Shown: positions 8,636 to 17,516, counted from the first letter of the stretch. The stretch is 64,000 bases of DNA from Bacteroidales bacterium (GCA_014800535.1 JAAVFW010000011.1:43808-107807), one strand, 5' to 3'. Numbers and translations are program-made. The notes: a model not told the origin generated them from the sequence alone.

Positions 8636-8777
8636 GTTGTAGCTTGGTTTAGCTTAATAATTTTTTGCAAAATTACACCTTTTTTTTGTAATAGAGGGTG
8701 TGATACGGAATCTTTTTTAGGCTGTCGGTTGTTTAATTTTTTATAGTGTAAAAATAATTAATGGTAAATCTCCTGTT

Positions 8778-9674
8778 ATGAAAAAAATTCGAGCAGCAGT
8801 TGTCGGCTATGGTAATATTGGACGTTTCACTCTTGAAGCACTTGCAGCCGCACCTGATTTTGAGTGTGTCGGTGTGGTGCGTCGCAATCCCTCTGACCGT
8901 GCTGATATTCCTGCTGAAATACCGGTTGTCGGTAGTATTTCCGATCTGAAAGATGTTGATGTTGCCATCCTTGCCACTCCGACGCGCGAGGTTGAGAAGC
9001 ACGCTTGTGAGATTCTTTCAATGGGAATCAACACAGTCGACAGTTTTGATATTCACGGTTTGATTCCGGAATTACGTAAGAATCTGTCGGCGGTAGCGAA
9101 AGAACACAACGCAGTTTCAGTCATTTCTGCCGGTTGGGATCCGGGGTCAGATTCAGTCGTGCGCACTCTTATGGAGGCAATTGCACCCAAAGGATTGACT
9201 TATACTAATTTCGGTCCGGGCATGTCGATGGGTCACACCGTTTGTGTCAAGTCGAAGGAGGGTGTGAAAGACGCATTGTCAATGACCATCCCCGTCGGCA
9301 CAGGAATTCATCGCCGCATGGTGTATGTTGAGTTGCTCCCCGGCTATGACATTGAGTCGGTTGCGGCAGCTGTGAAGGCAGACCCTTATTTTTCGTCGGA
9401 TGAAACACATGTTATGGCTGTTGATTCTGTCGATGCGCTTAAGGATATGGGTCATGGAGTGAATCTCGTTAGAAAAGGTGTTTCAGGCAAGACTCAGAAT
9501 CAGCTTTTCGAATTTGATATGAAGATTAATAATCCTGCTCTGACAGGTCAGGTGCTTGTCTGCTGTGCGCGTGCTTCGTTCCGTATGCAGCCGGGATGCT
9601 ACACGATGATTGAGATTCCGGTTGTCAATCTCCTTCCCGGCGATGCTGACTATTGGGTGTCAAAACTTGTGTGA
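8778..9674 (+). CDS. ddh: meso-diaminopimelate D-dehydrogenase
   Basis: This 298-residue enzyme makes meso-diaminopimelate in one NADPH-dependent step from tetrahydrodipicolinate, feeding peptidoglycan and lysine synthesis. The N-terminal dinucleotide-binding motif VVGYGNIGRFTLEAL is at residues 8-22. The substrate region AGWDPGSDSVVRTL and the following FGPGMSMGHTVCVKS match the family, and the length is typical. It stands alone on the plus strand and ends 6 nt before the convergent nadD. Its presence means that the organism need not use the succinylase or acetylase routes, or uses a parallel one. No other lysine-pathway gene is nearby. Confidence 0.96.
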   Translation: MKKIRAAVVGYGNIGRFTLEALAAAPDFECVGVVRRNPSDRADIPAEIPVVGSISDLKDVDVAILATPTREVEKHACEILSMGINTVDSFDIHGLIPELRKNLSAVAKEHNAVSVISAGWDPGSDSVVRTLMEAIAPKGLTYTNFGPGMSMGHTVCVKSKEGVKDALSMTIPVGTGIHRRMVYVELLPGYDIESVAAAVKADPYFSSDETHVMAVDSVDALKDMGHGVNLVRKGVSGKTQNQLFEFDMKINNPALTGQVLVCCARASFRMQPGCYTMIEIPVVNLLPGDADYWVSKLV

Positions 9675-9680
9675 GACAAT

Positions 9681-10292
9681 TCATCCGGGGAAACGATAAA
9701 GTTTCCTCTCATTGATATATCGGGCCACTTCGGGCGTAACAAGATACGTCACGTCGTGGCCTCTGCTTATTTCATCTCTTATGTAGGTTGATGAAATTTC
9801 AAAAGTCGGTATATTTTTTAAGACAGTCACATTTTCGGGCAACGTTTCGTCAGATTTGATTTCGTAGCCCGGGCGAGGATAGATTATCACACCAAATTCG
9901 CTGATTATCCTTTCGGCATCGCGCCATCGGGAGAATAGTTGCCAGTTGTCGGCACCAATCAGCAGCCGGAAGTCGGTGTCAGGATTCGCGTTGCGTAATG
10001 CTTCGAGAGTGTTGATTGTGAACGAAGGGCGGGGGAGTGAAAATTCAAAGTCGGAGGCTTCGACATTCGGAAGATTGGCCGCCACAAGACGAGCCATTTC
10101 CAATCGGTCGCTCTCCGAGGCATCACGTTCCCCGGCTTTCAAAGGATTGGCAGGGCTGACGAGAATTTTCACACCATCGACTCCGGGAAGCCGGGATACA
10201 ATTCCGGCAAGGGCGGCATGACCGATGTGAATGGGGTCGAAGCTTCCGCCGTAGACAACAATTGTTTTTCTGTTATCGGAGCAGGTGGTCAT
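9681..10292 (-). CDS. nadD: nicotinate-nucleotide adenylyltransferase
   Basis: This is a 203-residue cytoplasmic enzyme of NAD synthesis that adenylates nicotinate mononucleotide. The nucleotidyltransferase motif GGSFDPIHIGH is at residues 15-25 and the C-terminal ISSTYIRDEISRG carries the second ATP-binding signature. It is the last gene of the minus-strand yicC-gmk-nadD operon, and its start overlaps the end of gmk by 4 nt, implying coupled translation. The stop faces the ddh stop across 6 nt with no hairpin between them, so transcripts of the two genes probably overlap. Confidence 0.96.
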   Translation of the reverse strand: MTTCSDNRKTIVVYGGSFDPIHIGHAALAGIVSRLPGVDGVKILVSPANPLKAGERDASESDRLEMARLVAANLPNVEASDFEFSLPRPSFTINTLEALRNANPDTDFRLLIGADNWQLFSRWRDAERIISEFGVIIYPRPGYEIKSDETLPENVTVLKNIPTFEISSTYIRDEISRGHDVTYLVTPEVARYINERKLYRFPG

Positions 10293-10864
10293 TTTGAGAA
10301 GTCGCTTATCAGGCGTCTCACTTCTTCTGTGGCCTGATGTAGGTCGTCGTTGACGACACGAGTGTCGAACTTATCGGCGAAGCTGAGTTCATAATCAGCT
10401 TTTGCAAGACGTTTGGCAATCGTTTCGTCGGAATCGGTTGCCCGACCGCGCAGGCGACGTTCAAGTTCCTCTTTCGAGGGGGGAAGTACGAATATGGACA
10501 AGGCGCGGTTGCCGAATCTCTTTTTGACATTTAATGCTCCTTTGACATCAATATCCATTATAAGGTTATTGCCGGCAGATGTAATGCGCTTGACTTCACT
10601 CTCCAGAGTGCCGTAGCATGTGCCTGCATAGACCTCCTCCCATTCCACAAACTCACCGAGTGACACTTTCTCTTTAAACTCTTCGTTTGAGAGAAAGTAA
10701 TAGTCAACACCATCTTTTTCTTCCCCGCGAGGCTTACGCGAGGTTGCAGAAATAGAGAAACAGAGTCGGAGAGTGGCGTCGGTGATAAGATTTTTGATAA
10801 TCGACGACTTCCCGGTGCCCGATGGAGCGGAGAGGATTATGATTTTTCCTTCTTTGAGAGCCAT
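10289..10864 (-). CDS. gmk: guanylate kinase
   Basis: This 191-residue enzyme phosphorylates GMP to GDP. The P-loop SAPSGTGKSSII is at residues 12-23, followed by the GMP-binding stretch SATSRKPRGEEKDGVDYYFLS and later residues such as EWEEVYAGTCYG. Length and motif order are normal. It lies 10 nt after yicC and overlaps nadD by 4 nt, so it is the middle gene of a three-gene operon; this order is common in Bacteroidota. Confidence 0.97.
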   Translation of the reverse strand: MALKEGKIIILSAPSGTGKSSIIKNLITDATLRLCFSISATSRKPRGEEKDGVDYYFLSNEEFKEKVSLGEFVEWEEVYAGTCYGTLESEVKRITSAGNNLIMDIDVKGALNVKKRFGNRALSIFVLPPSKEELERRLRGRATDSDETIAKRLAKADYELSFADKFDTRVVNDDLHQATEEVRRLISDFSK

Positions 10865-10874
10865 GTCAAAGAGT

Positions 10875-11762
10875 TTAGAGTACGTTTAGAACCTGTTCTT
10901 TAATCTGTTCGAGGGCATCTTTCATTTTGACAACGATGCGCTGCATGTCGGCGTCATTGGATTTAGAGCCGAGAGTGTTTATTTCACGTCCGATTTCCTG
11001 GGCTATAAATCCGAGTTTCTTTCCCTGACCGCACTCCGGAATCTGATTGCGTTCTCCCATTGTTTCGAGGAAGTAATTGAGATGGGCAGCCAGACGTGTT
11101 TTCTCTTCGGTGACGTCGAGTTTCTCAATATAGAAAATCAGTTCCTGCTCCAGGCGTCCTTTGTCATATTCGATTGAGTTGAGTTTTTCGAGCTGCTCTT
11201 CAAGACGTGCCCGGATTTTGACTATGCGGTTTTCTTCAAAAGGAGCTACGCTTTGAAGAAGACTCTTCAGCTCGTCGATTTTTCCAATGAAGAAATCGTA
11301 AAGTTTCTCACCCTCATGAAGGCGGAATTTTCTCAACTCCTCTGCGGCTGCTACGGCAGCTTCAAAAAGAGCTTTTTTATCTGCCTCGGTCAGTTGGCTT
11401 GCTTCTGTCTTCAGTGTGTCGGGCAGGCGGAGGAGAGTCTGATACCAGTCGGCAGGTTCAGGAAGGTTGAGCTCGCTGCGCATCTGTTCCAACTGCATCT
11501 TATACCCCTTCATCGCTTCAATATTAATTGTGGCAGGAGCATGAACAGCGATTTGTTCGATTTGAACAACCATGTCGACTTTTCCTCTTTCCAGCATGGG
11601 TGTCAGGCGGTTGCGCAGTTCAACTTCCAGTTCGCGGAAATATCCCGGCACACGCATGAATAAATCAAGCTGTTTGCTATTGAGAGATTTAATGTCGACG
11701 GTTATCTTATGGTTGTCTGACGAGCTTGTGCCACGTCCGAAACCTGTCATTGAATATATCAT
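10875..11762 (-). CDS. yicC: YicC family endoribonuclease-like protein
   Basis: This 295-residue protein starts with the signature MIYSMTGFGRG and ends with the conserved DUF1732-type block (ETMGERNQIPECGQGKKL, FIAQEIGREINTLGSK, IVVKMKDALEQIKEQVLNV). E. coli YicC has been reported to degrade RNA; the role in Bacteroidota is inferred. The centre is a long charged helical region. It is the first gene of the yicC-gmk-nadD operon. Confidence 0.93.
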   Translation of the reverse strand: MIYSMTGFGRGTSSSDNHKITVDIKSLNSKQLDLFMRVPGYFRELEVELRNRLTPMLERGKVDMVVQIEQIAVHAPATINIEAMKGYKMQLEQMRSELNLPEPADWYQTLLRLPDTLKTEASQLTEADKKALFEAAVAAAEELRKFRLHEGEKLYDFFIGKIDELKSLLQSVAPFEENRIVKIRARLEEQLEKLNSIEYDKGRLEQELIFYIEKLDVTEEKTRLAAHLNYFLETMGERNQIPECGQGKKLGFIAQEIGREINTLGSKSNDADMQRIVVKMKDALEQIKEQVLNVL

Positions 11763-11796
11763 AGGAATGAAGGGCGTTCTGTTACAGATTATTGCG

Positions 11797-11826
11797 CAAA
11801 GTTACAAAAAAAAGTTGATAATCAAA
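11797..11826 (-). promoter_or_regulatory. predicted promoter of the yicC-gmk-nadD operon
   Basis: Read on the minus strand, TTTG (11826-11823), an 18-nt spacer and TAACTTTG (11804-11797) match the Bacteroidota -33/-7 pattern. The start point would be near 11790, about 28 nt before yicC. Confidence 0.65.
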
Positions 11827-11947
11827 GTTGATTCCATTTTTCAGGGACCTTTATGATTGATTTAAAGTATGTTTTTGGAAAATGCTTCAAACTTTTTTCT
11901 TTGCCACAATGTTATCCTTTTATAAGAAGTAAAAAATATATATTACT

Positions 11948-13696
11948 ATGGATAATACAGAACTGTTGAAGGCAGTTGAGGCAAAAGCTCAGAAGTGGCT
12001 CGGTCCGGAGTATGACGAGGAAACACGTCTTGAAGTGAAGAAAATGCTTGACTCCGACGATAAGACAGAGCTTATCGAGTCTTTCTATAAGGATCTTGAA
12101 TTTGGAACAGGCGGTCTGCGCGGCATCATGGGTGCAGGCTCAAACCGCATGAATATCTACACCGTGGGCGCTGCCACACAGGGTCTTGCAAACTATCTTA
12201 ACGATGTTTTCAAGGAAGAACCTCAGATCAGTGTGGCTATCGGTCATGACGTGCGTCATAATTCGCGTAAATTTGCGGAACTTGCCGCCGACATTTTTTC
12301 AGCCAACGGAATTAAGGTTTATCTTTTTGATGCTTGTCGTCCGACTCCGGAGGTTAGCTTCGCAATCCGCACGCTCGGATGCCAGAGCGGTGTGATGGTT
12401 ACGGCTTCTCACAATCCGAAGGAATATAACGGCTACAAGGCATACTGGAGTGACGGCGCGCAGATGATTGCTCCTCATGACGTAAAAACAATTGAATATG
12501 TCAATGCAATCACTTCTGTAGACCAGATTAAGTTTACACCCAACAAGGAGTTGATTCAGATTATCGGCAAGGATATTGACGAGAAGTATCTTAACGAGAT
12601 TCATTCTCTCTCATTGAGTCCTGAAGCAATCAAACGTCATCACGACATGAAGATTGTCTACACTCCGATTCACGGCACAGGCTCAATGCTGATGTATGAT
12701 TCACTGAAACTATGGGGCTTTGACAATGTGATACATGTGCCCGAACAGGATGTGCAGAGTGGTGATTTCCCGACCGTGGTATCACCTAATCCTGAGAACC
12801 CTGAAGCTATGGCAATGGCAATTGCCAAGGCAAAAGAAACAGGCGCAAGTGTTGTTGTGGCTTCCGACCCGGATGCCGACCGTATCGGTCTCGTCGTGCG
12901 AGATAAGGAAGGAAACTATCAGTTGGTTAACGGCAACCAGATTGTGATGTTGTTCCTTTATTACCTCATCACCCGCAATGTTGAGTTGGGACTGATCAAG
13001 GGGAACGAATATTGTGTGAAGACAATCGTTACCACAGAGACAATCAAGCGTATCGCCGACAAGAATAATGTGAAATGTTTCGATTGCTACACCGGTTTCA
13101 AATGGATTGCAGATGTGATGCGAAACATGGAAGGTGAAGGACGTTACCTCGGAGGTGGCGAAGAGAGCTATGGCTTCCTCGCTGAGACTTTCTGTCGCGA
13201 CAAAGACTCCGTTTCAGCAATCTCACTGATGTGTGAAATTGCAGCGTGGGCTGCCGACAAGGGTATGAACCTTTACGAATTGCTGATTGACATCTATATG
13301 GAATACGGTTTCTCACGCGAACGTGGAGTGAGCGTTGTTCGTCCCGGAAAGACCGGTGCCGAGGAAATCGTTGAGATGATGAAGAATTTCCGTGCTAATC
13401 CTCCCAAGGAACTTGCAGGCAGCAAGATTGTCGTTGTTAAGGATTATGCCGACTTGAATTGTCGTAACCTTGTAACGGGCGAGGTTGAAAAGATGAACTT
13501 CCCGACAACAAGCAATGTGCTTCAGTTCTATACAGAGGCAGGCGACAAGGTTTCTATCCGTCCGTCGGGTACTGAGCCAAAAATTAAATTCTACATCGAG
13601 GTTCGTGAAGACCTTAAAAATAAGGATGACTATGAGGCTAAGGTTAAGGAAGCGGAAGAGCACATCGACCGTATTCTGAAAGACCTCGGTATCTGA
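11948..13696 (+). CDS. pgm: phosphohexomutase (phosphoglucomutase/phosphomannomutase family)
   Basis: This is a 582-residue alpha-D-phosphohexomutase that interconverts hexose 1- and 6-phosphates. All four domain signatures are visible: the phosphoserine loop TASHNPKEYNGYK, the metal loop DPDADRIG, the sugar loop GGGEESYGF and the phosphate-binding RPSGTEPKIKFY near the end. The length fits the long Bacteroidota/Firmicutes 'phospho-sugar mutase' type. It is monocistronic, with a hairpin terminator after the stop. Substrate choice (glucose against mannose phosphate, or deoxyribose phosphate) cannot be decided from sequence alone. Confidence 0.94.
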   Translation: MDNTELLKAVEAKAQKWLGPEYDEETRLEVKKMLDSDDKTELIESFYKDLEFGTGGLRGIMGAGSNRMNIYTVGAATQGLANYLNDVFKEEPQISVAIGHDVRHNSRKFAELAADIFSANGIKVYLFDACRPTPEVSFAIRTLGCQSGVMVTASHNPKEYNGYKAYWSDGAQMIAPHDVKTIEYVNAITSVDQIKFTPNKELIQIIGKDIDEKYLNEIHSLSLSPEAIKRHHDMKIVYTPIHGTGSMLMYDSLKLWGFDNVIHVPEQDVQSGDFPTVVSPNPENPEAMAMAIAKAKETGASVVVASDPDADRIGLVVRDKEGNYQLVNGNQIVMLFLYYLITRNVELGLIKGNEYCVKTIVTTETIKRIADKNNVKCFDCYTGFKWIADVMRNMEGEGRYLGGGEESYGFLAETFCRDKDSVSAISLMCEIAAWAADKGMNLYELLIDIYMEYGFSRERGVSVVRPGKTGAEEIVEMMKNFRANPPKELAGSKIVVVKDYADLNCRNLVTGEVEKMNFPTTSNVLQFYTEAGDKVSIRPSGTEPKIKFYIEVREDLKNKDDYEAKVKEAEEHIDRILKDLGI

Positions 13697-13751
13697 AAAG
13701 ACAATTATGACAAAAACGTTTGAATAACGTTTAGAATGGTAAAATAATGAC

Positions 13752-13797
13752 TGCGGCAGATTCATCTGACAGAGAATCTGTCGCATTTGCTTTTTTT
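13752..13797 (+). terminator. terminator of the phosphohexomutase gene
   Basis: Arms 13752-13763 and 13774-13785 pair over 12 bp (one G-U), followed by TTTGCTTTTTTT. Confidence 0.85.
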
Positions 13798-13866
13798 GCC
13801 TCTGCTGCAAAAAACATTTCACTATGATTATTTGTTAATAAGAAAATATTTATAAATAAATTAATT

Positions 13867-15381
13867 ATGGAAAGTAAGGAATTTAAGAAGGTTAATCTGC
13901 CTGAGATCTCGATGTCTCGTGTATCTCATCAAAGTATAGTACCTGGTCACATACCTTTGGTTGCAATGGGAAATATAGAGGATGAAGCAGGTGAAATTTC
14001 ATTAAAACATTTCTCTTTAATTCAAGAATGTGGATTAAATGTATTTATTCGTTCATTGCATGATCATAATATTATCAGAAAATATCTTGAAAGTGCAGAG
14101 AAAACAGGTGTAAAGGTAATTGCTGGATATGGCTTCCGCGCACCTAATATTTCAAAATTTTCATATAATCCACCTACTGAGGAAGCTATGCTAACACTGC
14201 AAGAGATAGTTCCCCAATATCCTGGATGGGTTTCTAAAATAATGACATGGAAAATTCAGCTTGAAAAGTTGTTTGAGTATTGCGAAAATCGAGTATTGGC
14301 AGGAAACCCCAATCTTTTAGATAATTTTGCAGGTTTTTTGCTTCAGGATGAACCTAAAGCTTCTCAAATGTGGCGTCTTGTATATCAGGGAAATGAATTC
14401 GAAAAAAAGTTTATTTCGCATGGAATTGGTCAGATGCCAATTTTTACTTCTACTCTTTTACCAGATTTAACGACGGGAGTTAGTTCTAAAAATGCGATCA
14501 AAGCTTGTGATCTATACTCTGGAGGATTGAATACTGCTATAAATTATCTTACAGGATACTCTAAAATAAATAATTATAATGATTACGTAAATCTTTATGA
14601 TTCAATGTTTAATCCTCCATTTATTGCATTTGATGCTTATCCTTTTCGAGAAGATAAAAATCAACAGAAATCATCTATGCGATCATTTTTTAATAGCTTA
14701 ATTTATTTTCAAAGTAGAAAGGCTGAAAATGGTAAAGATTTCTGGTCAACTGTTTTAACGCAAGAAATTACAGATAAATTAGGGAATCATTACTCAGCTC
14801 CAACTATAGGACGTATAAGATTTGGAGCATTTATATCATTATTATATGGTGCAACAGGATTGCAATTTTTTCGTTTTTTTCAGGAAGAAGATAATAATGA
14901 TGAATCGTATAATGCAGCTCCGGTTAATTCCTATGGAATTAAGACCCAGACATTTAATTATTTGAAAACGGTTGTTCAACAAATAAAAAAGATTGAGGGA
15001 ATAATATTATCGACTAAAATTGCTCTTACTGCTGTTACTAAGGCGCCTCCGTTAGCTGATCTAACAGAGATTCCTGGTATTAAGAAAATGGGAAAGTATA
15101 ATTTTGGTGTAATTAAGAAGATTTCAGAGGAAACGTCTGGTTTTATTCTTTCGCACATGTATAATAGTAAATACAATTATATTTTTGTAGTAAGTATGAA
15201 TGAAGTGAAGGTACAGACGAGTCGCTTTGAATTTCAGCAGATAGAAGATGTAGAAATTTATGAAAATATTGGTAGTATATTAGATGAAGGTTGGTGCCCT
15301 GTTTCTGATCAAAGTATTAAGAATGGTCGATATATATCTTTTGCACCGTCTGATATGGTTATATTCAGATACCCTCGTTAA
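13867..15381 (+). CDS. glycosidase-like TIM-barrel protein without signal peptide (cassette 1)
   Basis: This 504-residue protein belongs to no family I can name with certainty. It is clearly paralogous to the protein at 49805-51460. The shared landmarks, in order, are PGHIPLVAMGN with ECGLNVF (residues 26-60), GVKVIAGYG (81-89), FAGFLLQDEP (154-163), FDAYPF (255-260), DFWSTVLT (291-298) and IRFGAFISLLYGATGL (317-332). This order resembles clan-A glycoside hydrolases, with E162 of DEP as a possible acid/base. A glutamate at the usual nucleophile strand is not obvious. There is no signal peptide. The gene is visibly more A+T-rich than its neighbours, which suggests transfer. It is followed 23 nt later by an exported LRR lipoprotein gene and probably forms a pair with it. 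Confidence 0.6.
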   Translation: MESKEFKKVNLPEISMSRVSHQSIVPGHIPLVAMGNIEDEAGEISLKHFSLIQECGLNVFIRSLHDHNIIRKYLESAEKTGVKVIAGYGFRAPNISKFSYNPPTEEAMLTLQEIVPQYPGWVSKIMTWKIQLEKLFEYCENRVLAGNPNLLDNFAGFLLQDEPKASQMWRLVYQGNEFEKKFISHGIGQMPIFTSTLLPDLTTGVSSKNAIKACDLYSGGLNTAINYLTGYSKINNYNDYVNLYDSMFNPPFIAFDAYPFREDKNQQKSSMRSFFNSLIYFQSRKAENGKDFWSTVLTQEITDKLGNHYSAPTIGRIRFGAFISLLYGATGLQFFRFFQEEDNNDESYNAAPVNSYGIKTQTFNYLKTVVQQIKKIEGIILSTKIALTAVTKAPPLADLTEIPGIKKMGKYNFGVIKKISEETSGFILSHMYNSKYNYIFVVSMNEVKVQTSRFEFQQIEDVEIYENIGSILDEGWCPVSDQSIKNGRYISFAPSDMVIFRYPR

Positions 15382-15404
15382 TGAAAATATTATAATTTTG
15401 AATA

Positions 15405-16325
15405 ATGAAGATTGAGAAGTTTTGGAGTTGGATAATAGTGGCAACCATTTTTGGTATGTGTTTGCAAGGTTGTTCATCTGATGAACCGGGTAAAATAACT
15501 TATGGTAAGAGATTGCCTGTTGGAACTACCGTTGTACCTGAAAATTATTATGAAGGACAATATGCACCAATGCCACTTCCTTCTACTCTAAAAAAAATTG
15601 AGAAGGAAAGTTTCTATGCGTGTAAGAATGAATATATTGTTGTTCCTGAAGGTGTGACGGAAATCTATGAAAATGCTTTTGCAAGAGGTTCAGACGGTCA
15701 TAGTTTCGGAGGCGTGGAAGGAGAATATAATGTTGGCAATCTTGCTACCTTGTTACTTCCTTCTACTGTGAAATATATTGGAGAAAAAGCCTATAGCGGT
15801 TATTTTCATGGAGGTATGTCTACTGCGATTTACGGCACGCCGAAGGTCATAATAGAGGCTGTTACTCCTCCGACAGGAGTCTTTAACGGTTTTGGCTCGG
15901 TCGGTGAGGTGGAATCAAGGGTTAAGGGTTCGCCGTTCTTGTATGTTCCGGAGGAGGGATATGACCTGTATATACAGGCAAGAGATAAATATTTGAATTT
16001 ATCTAATATGCATGACGAGGAATCAATAGAAATCAGGAAAGGATTAGTGAGGGTGATTCCATTTAAGAAGCTATCAATTAATATCACTGAGGAAGAGGAT
16101 GGAAATAACAGAAAATTTGTAGTAATCCCTAATAGTGACAATAAGGCAGAAATCGTGTCTGTAAGTTGGGAAACTACAGATTCAAGTATCGCAACAGTCA
16201 GTCCGAGCGGAACATTGGAGGTTAAGAAAAGTGACAAAACGGTAAATATTGTCTGCATGCCTCTGATTATGCTTGAGGATGGGAAAAAGTTGAAGTTCTA
16301 CCGCTTTAAGGAGATTACCACCTGA
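15405..16325 (+). CDS. surface lipoprotein with BspA-type leucine-rich repeats and an Ig-like (Big2) domain (cassette 1)
   Basis: This 306-residue protein has a type II signal peptide ending in a lipobox (MCLQGC, cysteine at residue 23). The residues after it, CSSDEP, resemble the Bacteroidota lipoprotein export signal (acidic residues right after the cysteine), so display on the outer surface is likely. Two LRR_5-type segments follow (LPSTLKKIEKESFYAC, VPEGVTEIYENAFARG, LLPSTVKYIGEKAYSG). The C-terminal part has a Big2-like strand pattern (SVSWETTDSSIATVSPSGTL). It lies directly after the glycosidase-like gene and is A+T-rich like it. The second cassette carries the same modules in a longer protein. 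Such repeats usually bind host or glycan ligands; the ligand here is unknown. Confidence 0.75.
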   Translation: MKIEKFWSWIIVATIFGMCLQGCSSDEPGKITYGKRLPVGTTVVPENYYEGQYAPMPLPSTLKKIEKESFYACKNEYIVVPEGVTEIYENAFARGSDGHSFGGVEGEYNVGNLATLLLPSTVKYIGEKAYSGYFHGGMSTAIYGTPKVIIEAVTPPTGVFNGFGSVGEVESRVKGSPFLYVPEEGYDLYIQARDKYLNLSNMHDEESIEIRKGLVRVIPFKKLSINITEEEDGNNRKFVVIPNSDNKAEIVSVSWETTDSSIATVSPSGTLEVKKSDKTVNIVCMPLIMLEDGKKLKFYRFKEITT

Positions 16326-16332
16326 TAGAATC

Positions 16333-16363
16333 TTTGTCAGAATAATAGTTTATATTACCTTTG
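16333..16363 (+). promoter_or_regulatory. predicted promoter of the flavin reductase operon
   Basis: TTTG at 16333-16336, a 19-nt spacer and TACCTTTG at 16356-16363 fit the Bacteroidota consensus exactly. The start point near 16370 rules out the upstream start at 16361 and supports the ATG at 16391. Confidence 0.8.
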
Positions 16364-16390
16364 TGGAAGAAAAATATAAGCTATTGTGAA

Positions 16391-16960
16391 ATGGGAAAGG
16401 TATCATGGCGTCCCGGCACGATGATTTATCCGTTGCCTGCCGTACTTGTGACTTGTGGCGATAAGCCGGAGAATTGGAATATGATTACAGTTGCCTGGAC
16501 CGGAACCATCTGTTCCGATCCTGCAATGTGTTATATTTCAGTGCGTCCTGAGCGTCATTCGTTTCCGCTTATTAAGGAAACGATGGAATTTACTATTAAT
16601 CTGACAACGACAGAGATGGTTCGTGCAACCGACTGGGCCGGTGTCAGATCCGGACGCGATTATGACAAATGGAAGGAGACGGGGTTGACGCCTGTAGCAG
16701 GAGAGAAAGTAAAATCGCCGACAATCCTCGAATCGCCGCTGAGCATAGAATGTAGGGTGAAGGAAATTTTAGATCTCGGTTCGCACTCAATGTTTGTTTC
16801 TGACGTTATAAATGTGAGGGCCGACGAAAAATTTCTTGATTCAGCAACCGGAAAGTTCAAGCTTGAAGAAGCCTCGTTGCTTGCTTACTCTCACGGCGGT
16901 TATTTTGAATTAGGACAACTTCTCGGCACATTCGGATTTTCAGTAAAGAAGAATAAGTGA
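16391..16960 (+). CDS. flavin reductase family protein (FMN-binding split barrel)
   Basis: The start is the ATG of MGKVSWRPGTMIYPLPAV, chosen because the predicted promoter lies over any earlier start; this gives 189 residues. The family features are the N-terminal PLPAVLVTCG, the TVAWTGTICSDPAMCYISV strand pair and SVRPERHSFPLI, which build the flavin-binding split barrel. Relatives reduce free flavins or serve as partner proteins, and many Bacteroidota copies are uncharacterised. It is the first gene of a tight set with the DUF5063 gene (1 nt apart) and the M18 aminopeptidase. Substrate is unknown. Confidence 0.85.
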   Translation: MGKVSWRPGTMIYPLPAVLVTCGDKPENWNMITVAWTGTICSDPAMCYISVRPERHSFPLIKETMEFTINLTTTEMVRATDWAGVRSGRDYDKWKETGLTPVAGEKVKSPTILESPLSIECRVKEILDLGSHSMFVSDVINVRADEKFLDSATGKFKLEEASLLAYSHGGYFELGQLLGTFGFSVKKNK

Positions 16961-16961
16961 T

Positions 16962-17492
16962 ATGGAAGATAAAGAAATGAGGGGGCGACTGATTGCAGTG
17001 ACAGCTATTGCTGCACGGTTCTGCAATGAGCTTCAGAATGTGGCGGAGACAACAAAGAAGGATTTTGTAAATTCAATTCTTTCGCAACTTCCCCGATTAT
17101 ATTGGGAATTTTTCGATTTGTCGGTTGAGGAGAATGAAGAAACGGATTATTATCTTCAGGAATATGTCGACGAGGATTATTATGAACAGATTCGCCGGCA
17201 GGTTGAAAATCTTCTTGGAGCTGACGACATTTTCCTTGAGACTTTCGAGGAGGATATGAAATATAGCGACACTCCGATTTCAGCGTCGATAAGTGAGTGT
17301 CTTGCCGATATTTTTCAGGCATTATATAATTTTGTTTCAGCGGTCAAGGAATCTGACGGCGACTTGCTCGTAGAGGCTTATTCTCTCTGTCGTCGGAATT
17401 TTGTGATTTATTGGGCGCAGACGTTGTGTAACGTCATGCGCGCATTAAACGCCTTGTGTTTTTCTGAGGGATTTGGAGAGGAAGAAGAATAA
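16962..17492 (+). CDS. DUF5063 domain-containing protein
   Basis: This is a 176-residue acidic cytoplasmic protein. I recognise it as the DUF5063 type found throughout Bacteroidota, on the basis of overall length and the all-helical pattern, with segments such as RFCNELQNVAE, QLPRLYWEFFDL, EEDMKYSDTPISASISECL and NFVIYWAQTLCNVMRALNAL. No catalytic motif is visible. It begins 1 nt after the flavin reductase stop and ends 24 nt before the aminopeptidase start, so it is co-transcribed with both. The function is unknown. Confidence 0.75.
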   Translation: MEDKEMRGRLIAVTAIAARFCNELQNVAETTKKDFVNSILSQLPRLYWEFFDLSVEENEETDYYLQEYVDEDYYEQIRRQVENLLGADDIFLETFEEDMKYSDTPISASISECLADIFQALYNFVSAVKESDGDLLVEAYSLCRRNFVIYWAQTLCNVMRALNALCFSEGFGEEEE

Positions 17493-17516
17493 TTAAGATT
17501 GAATACATATAATAAG

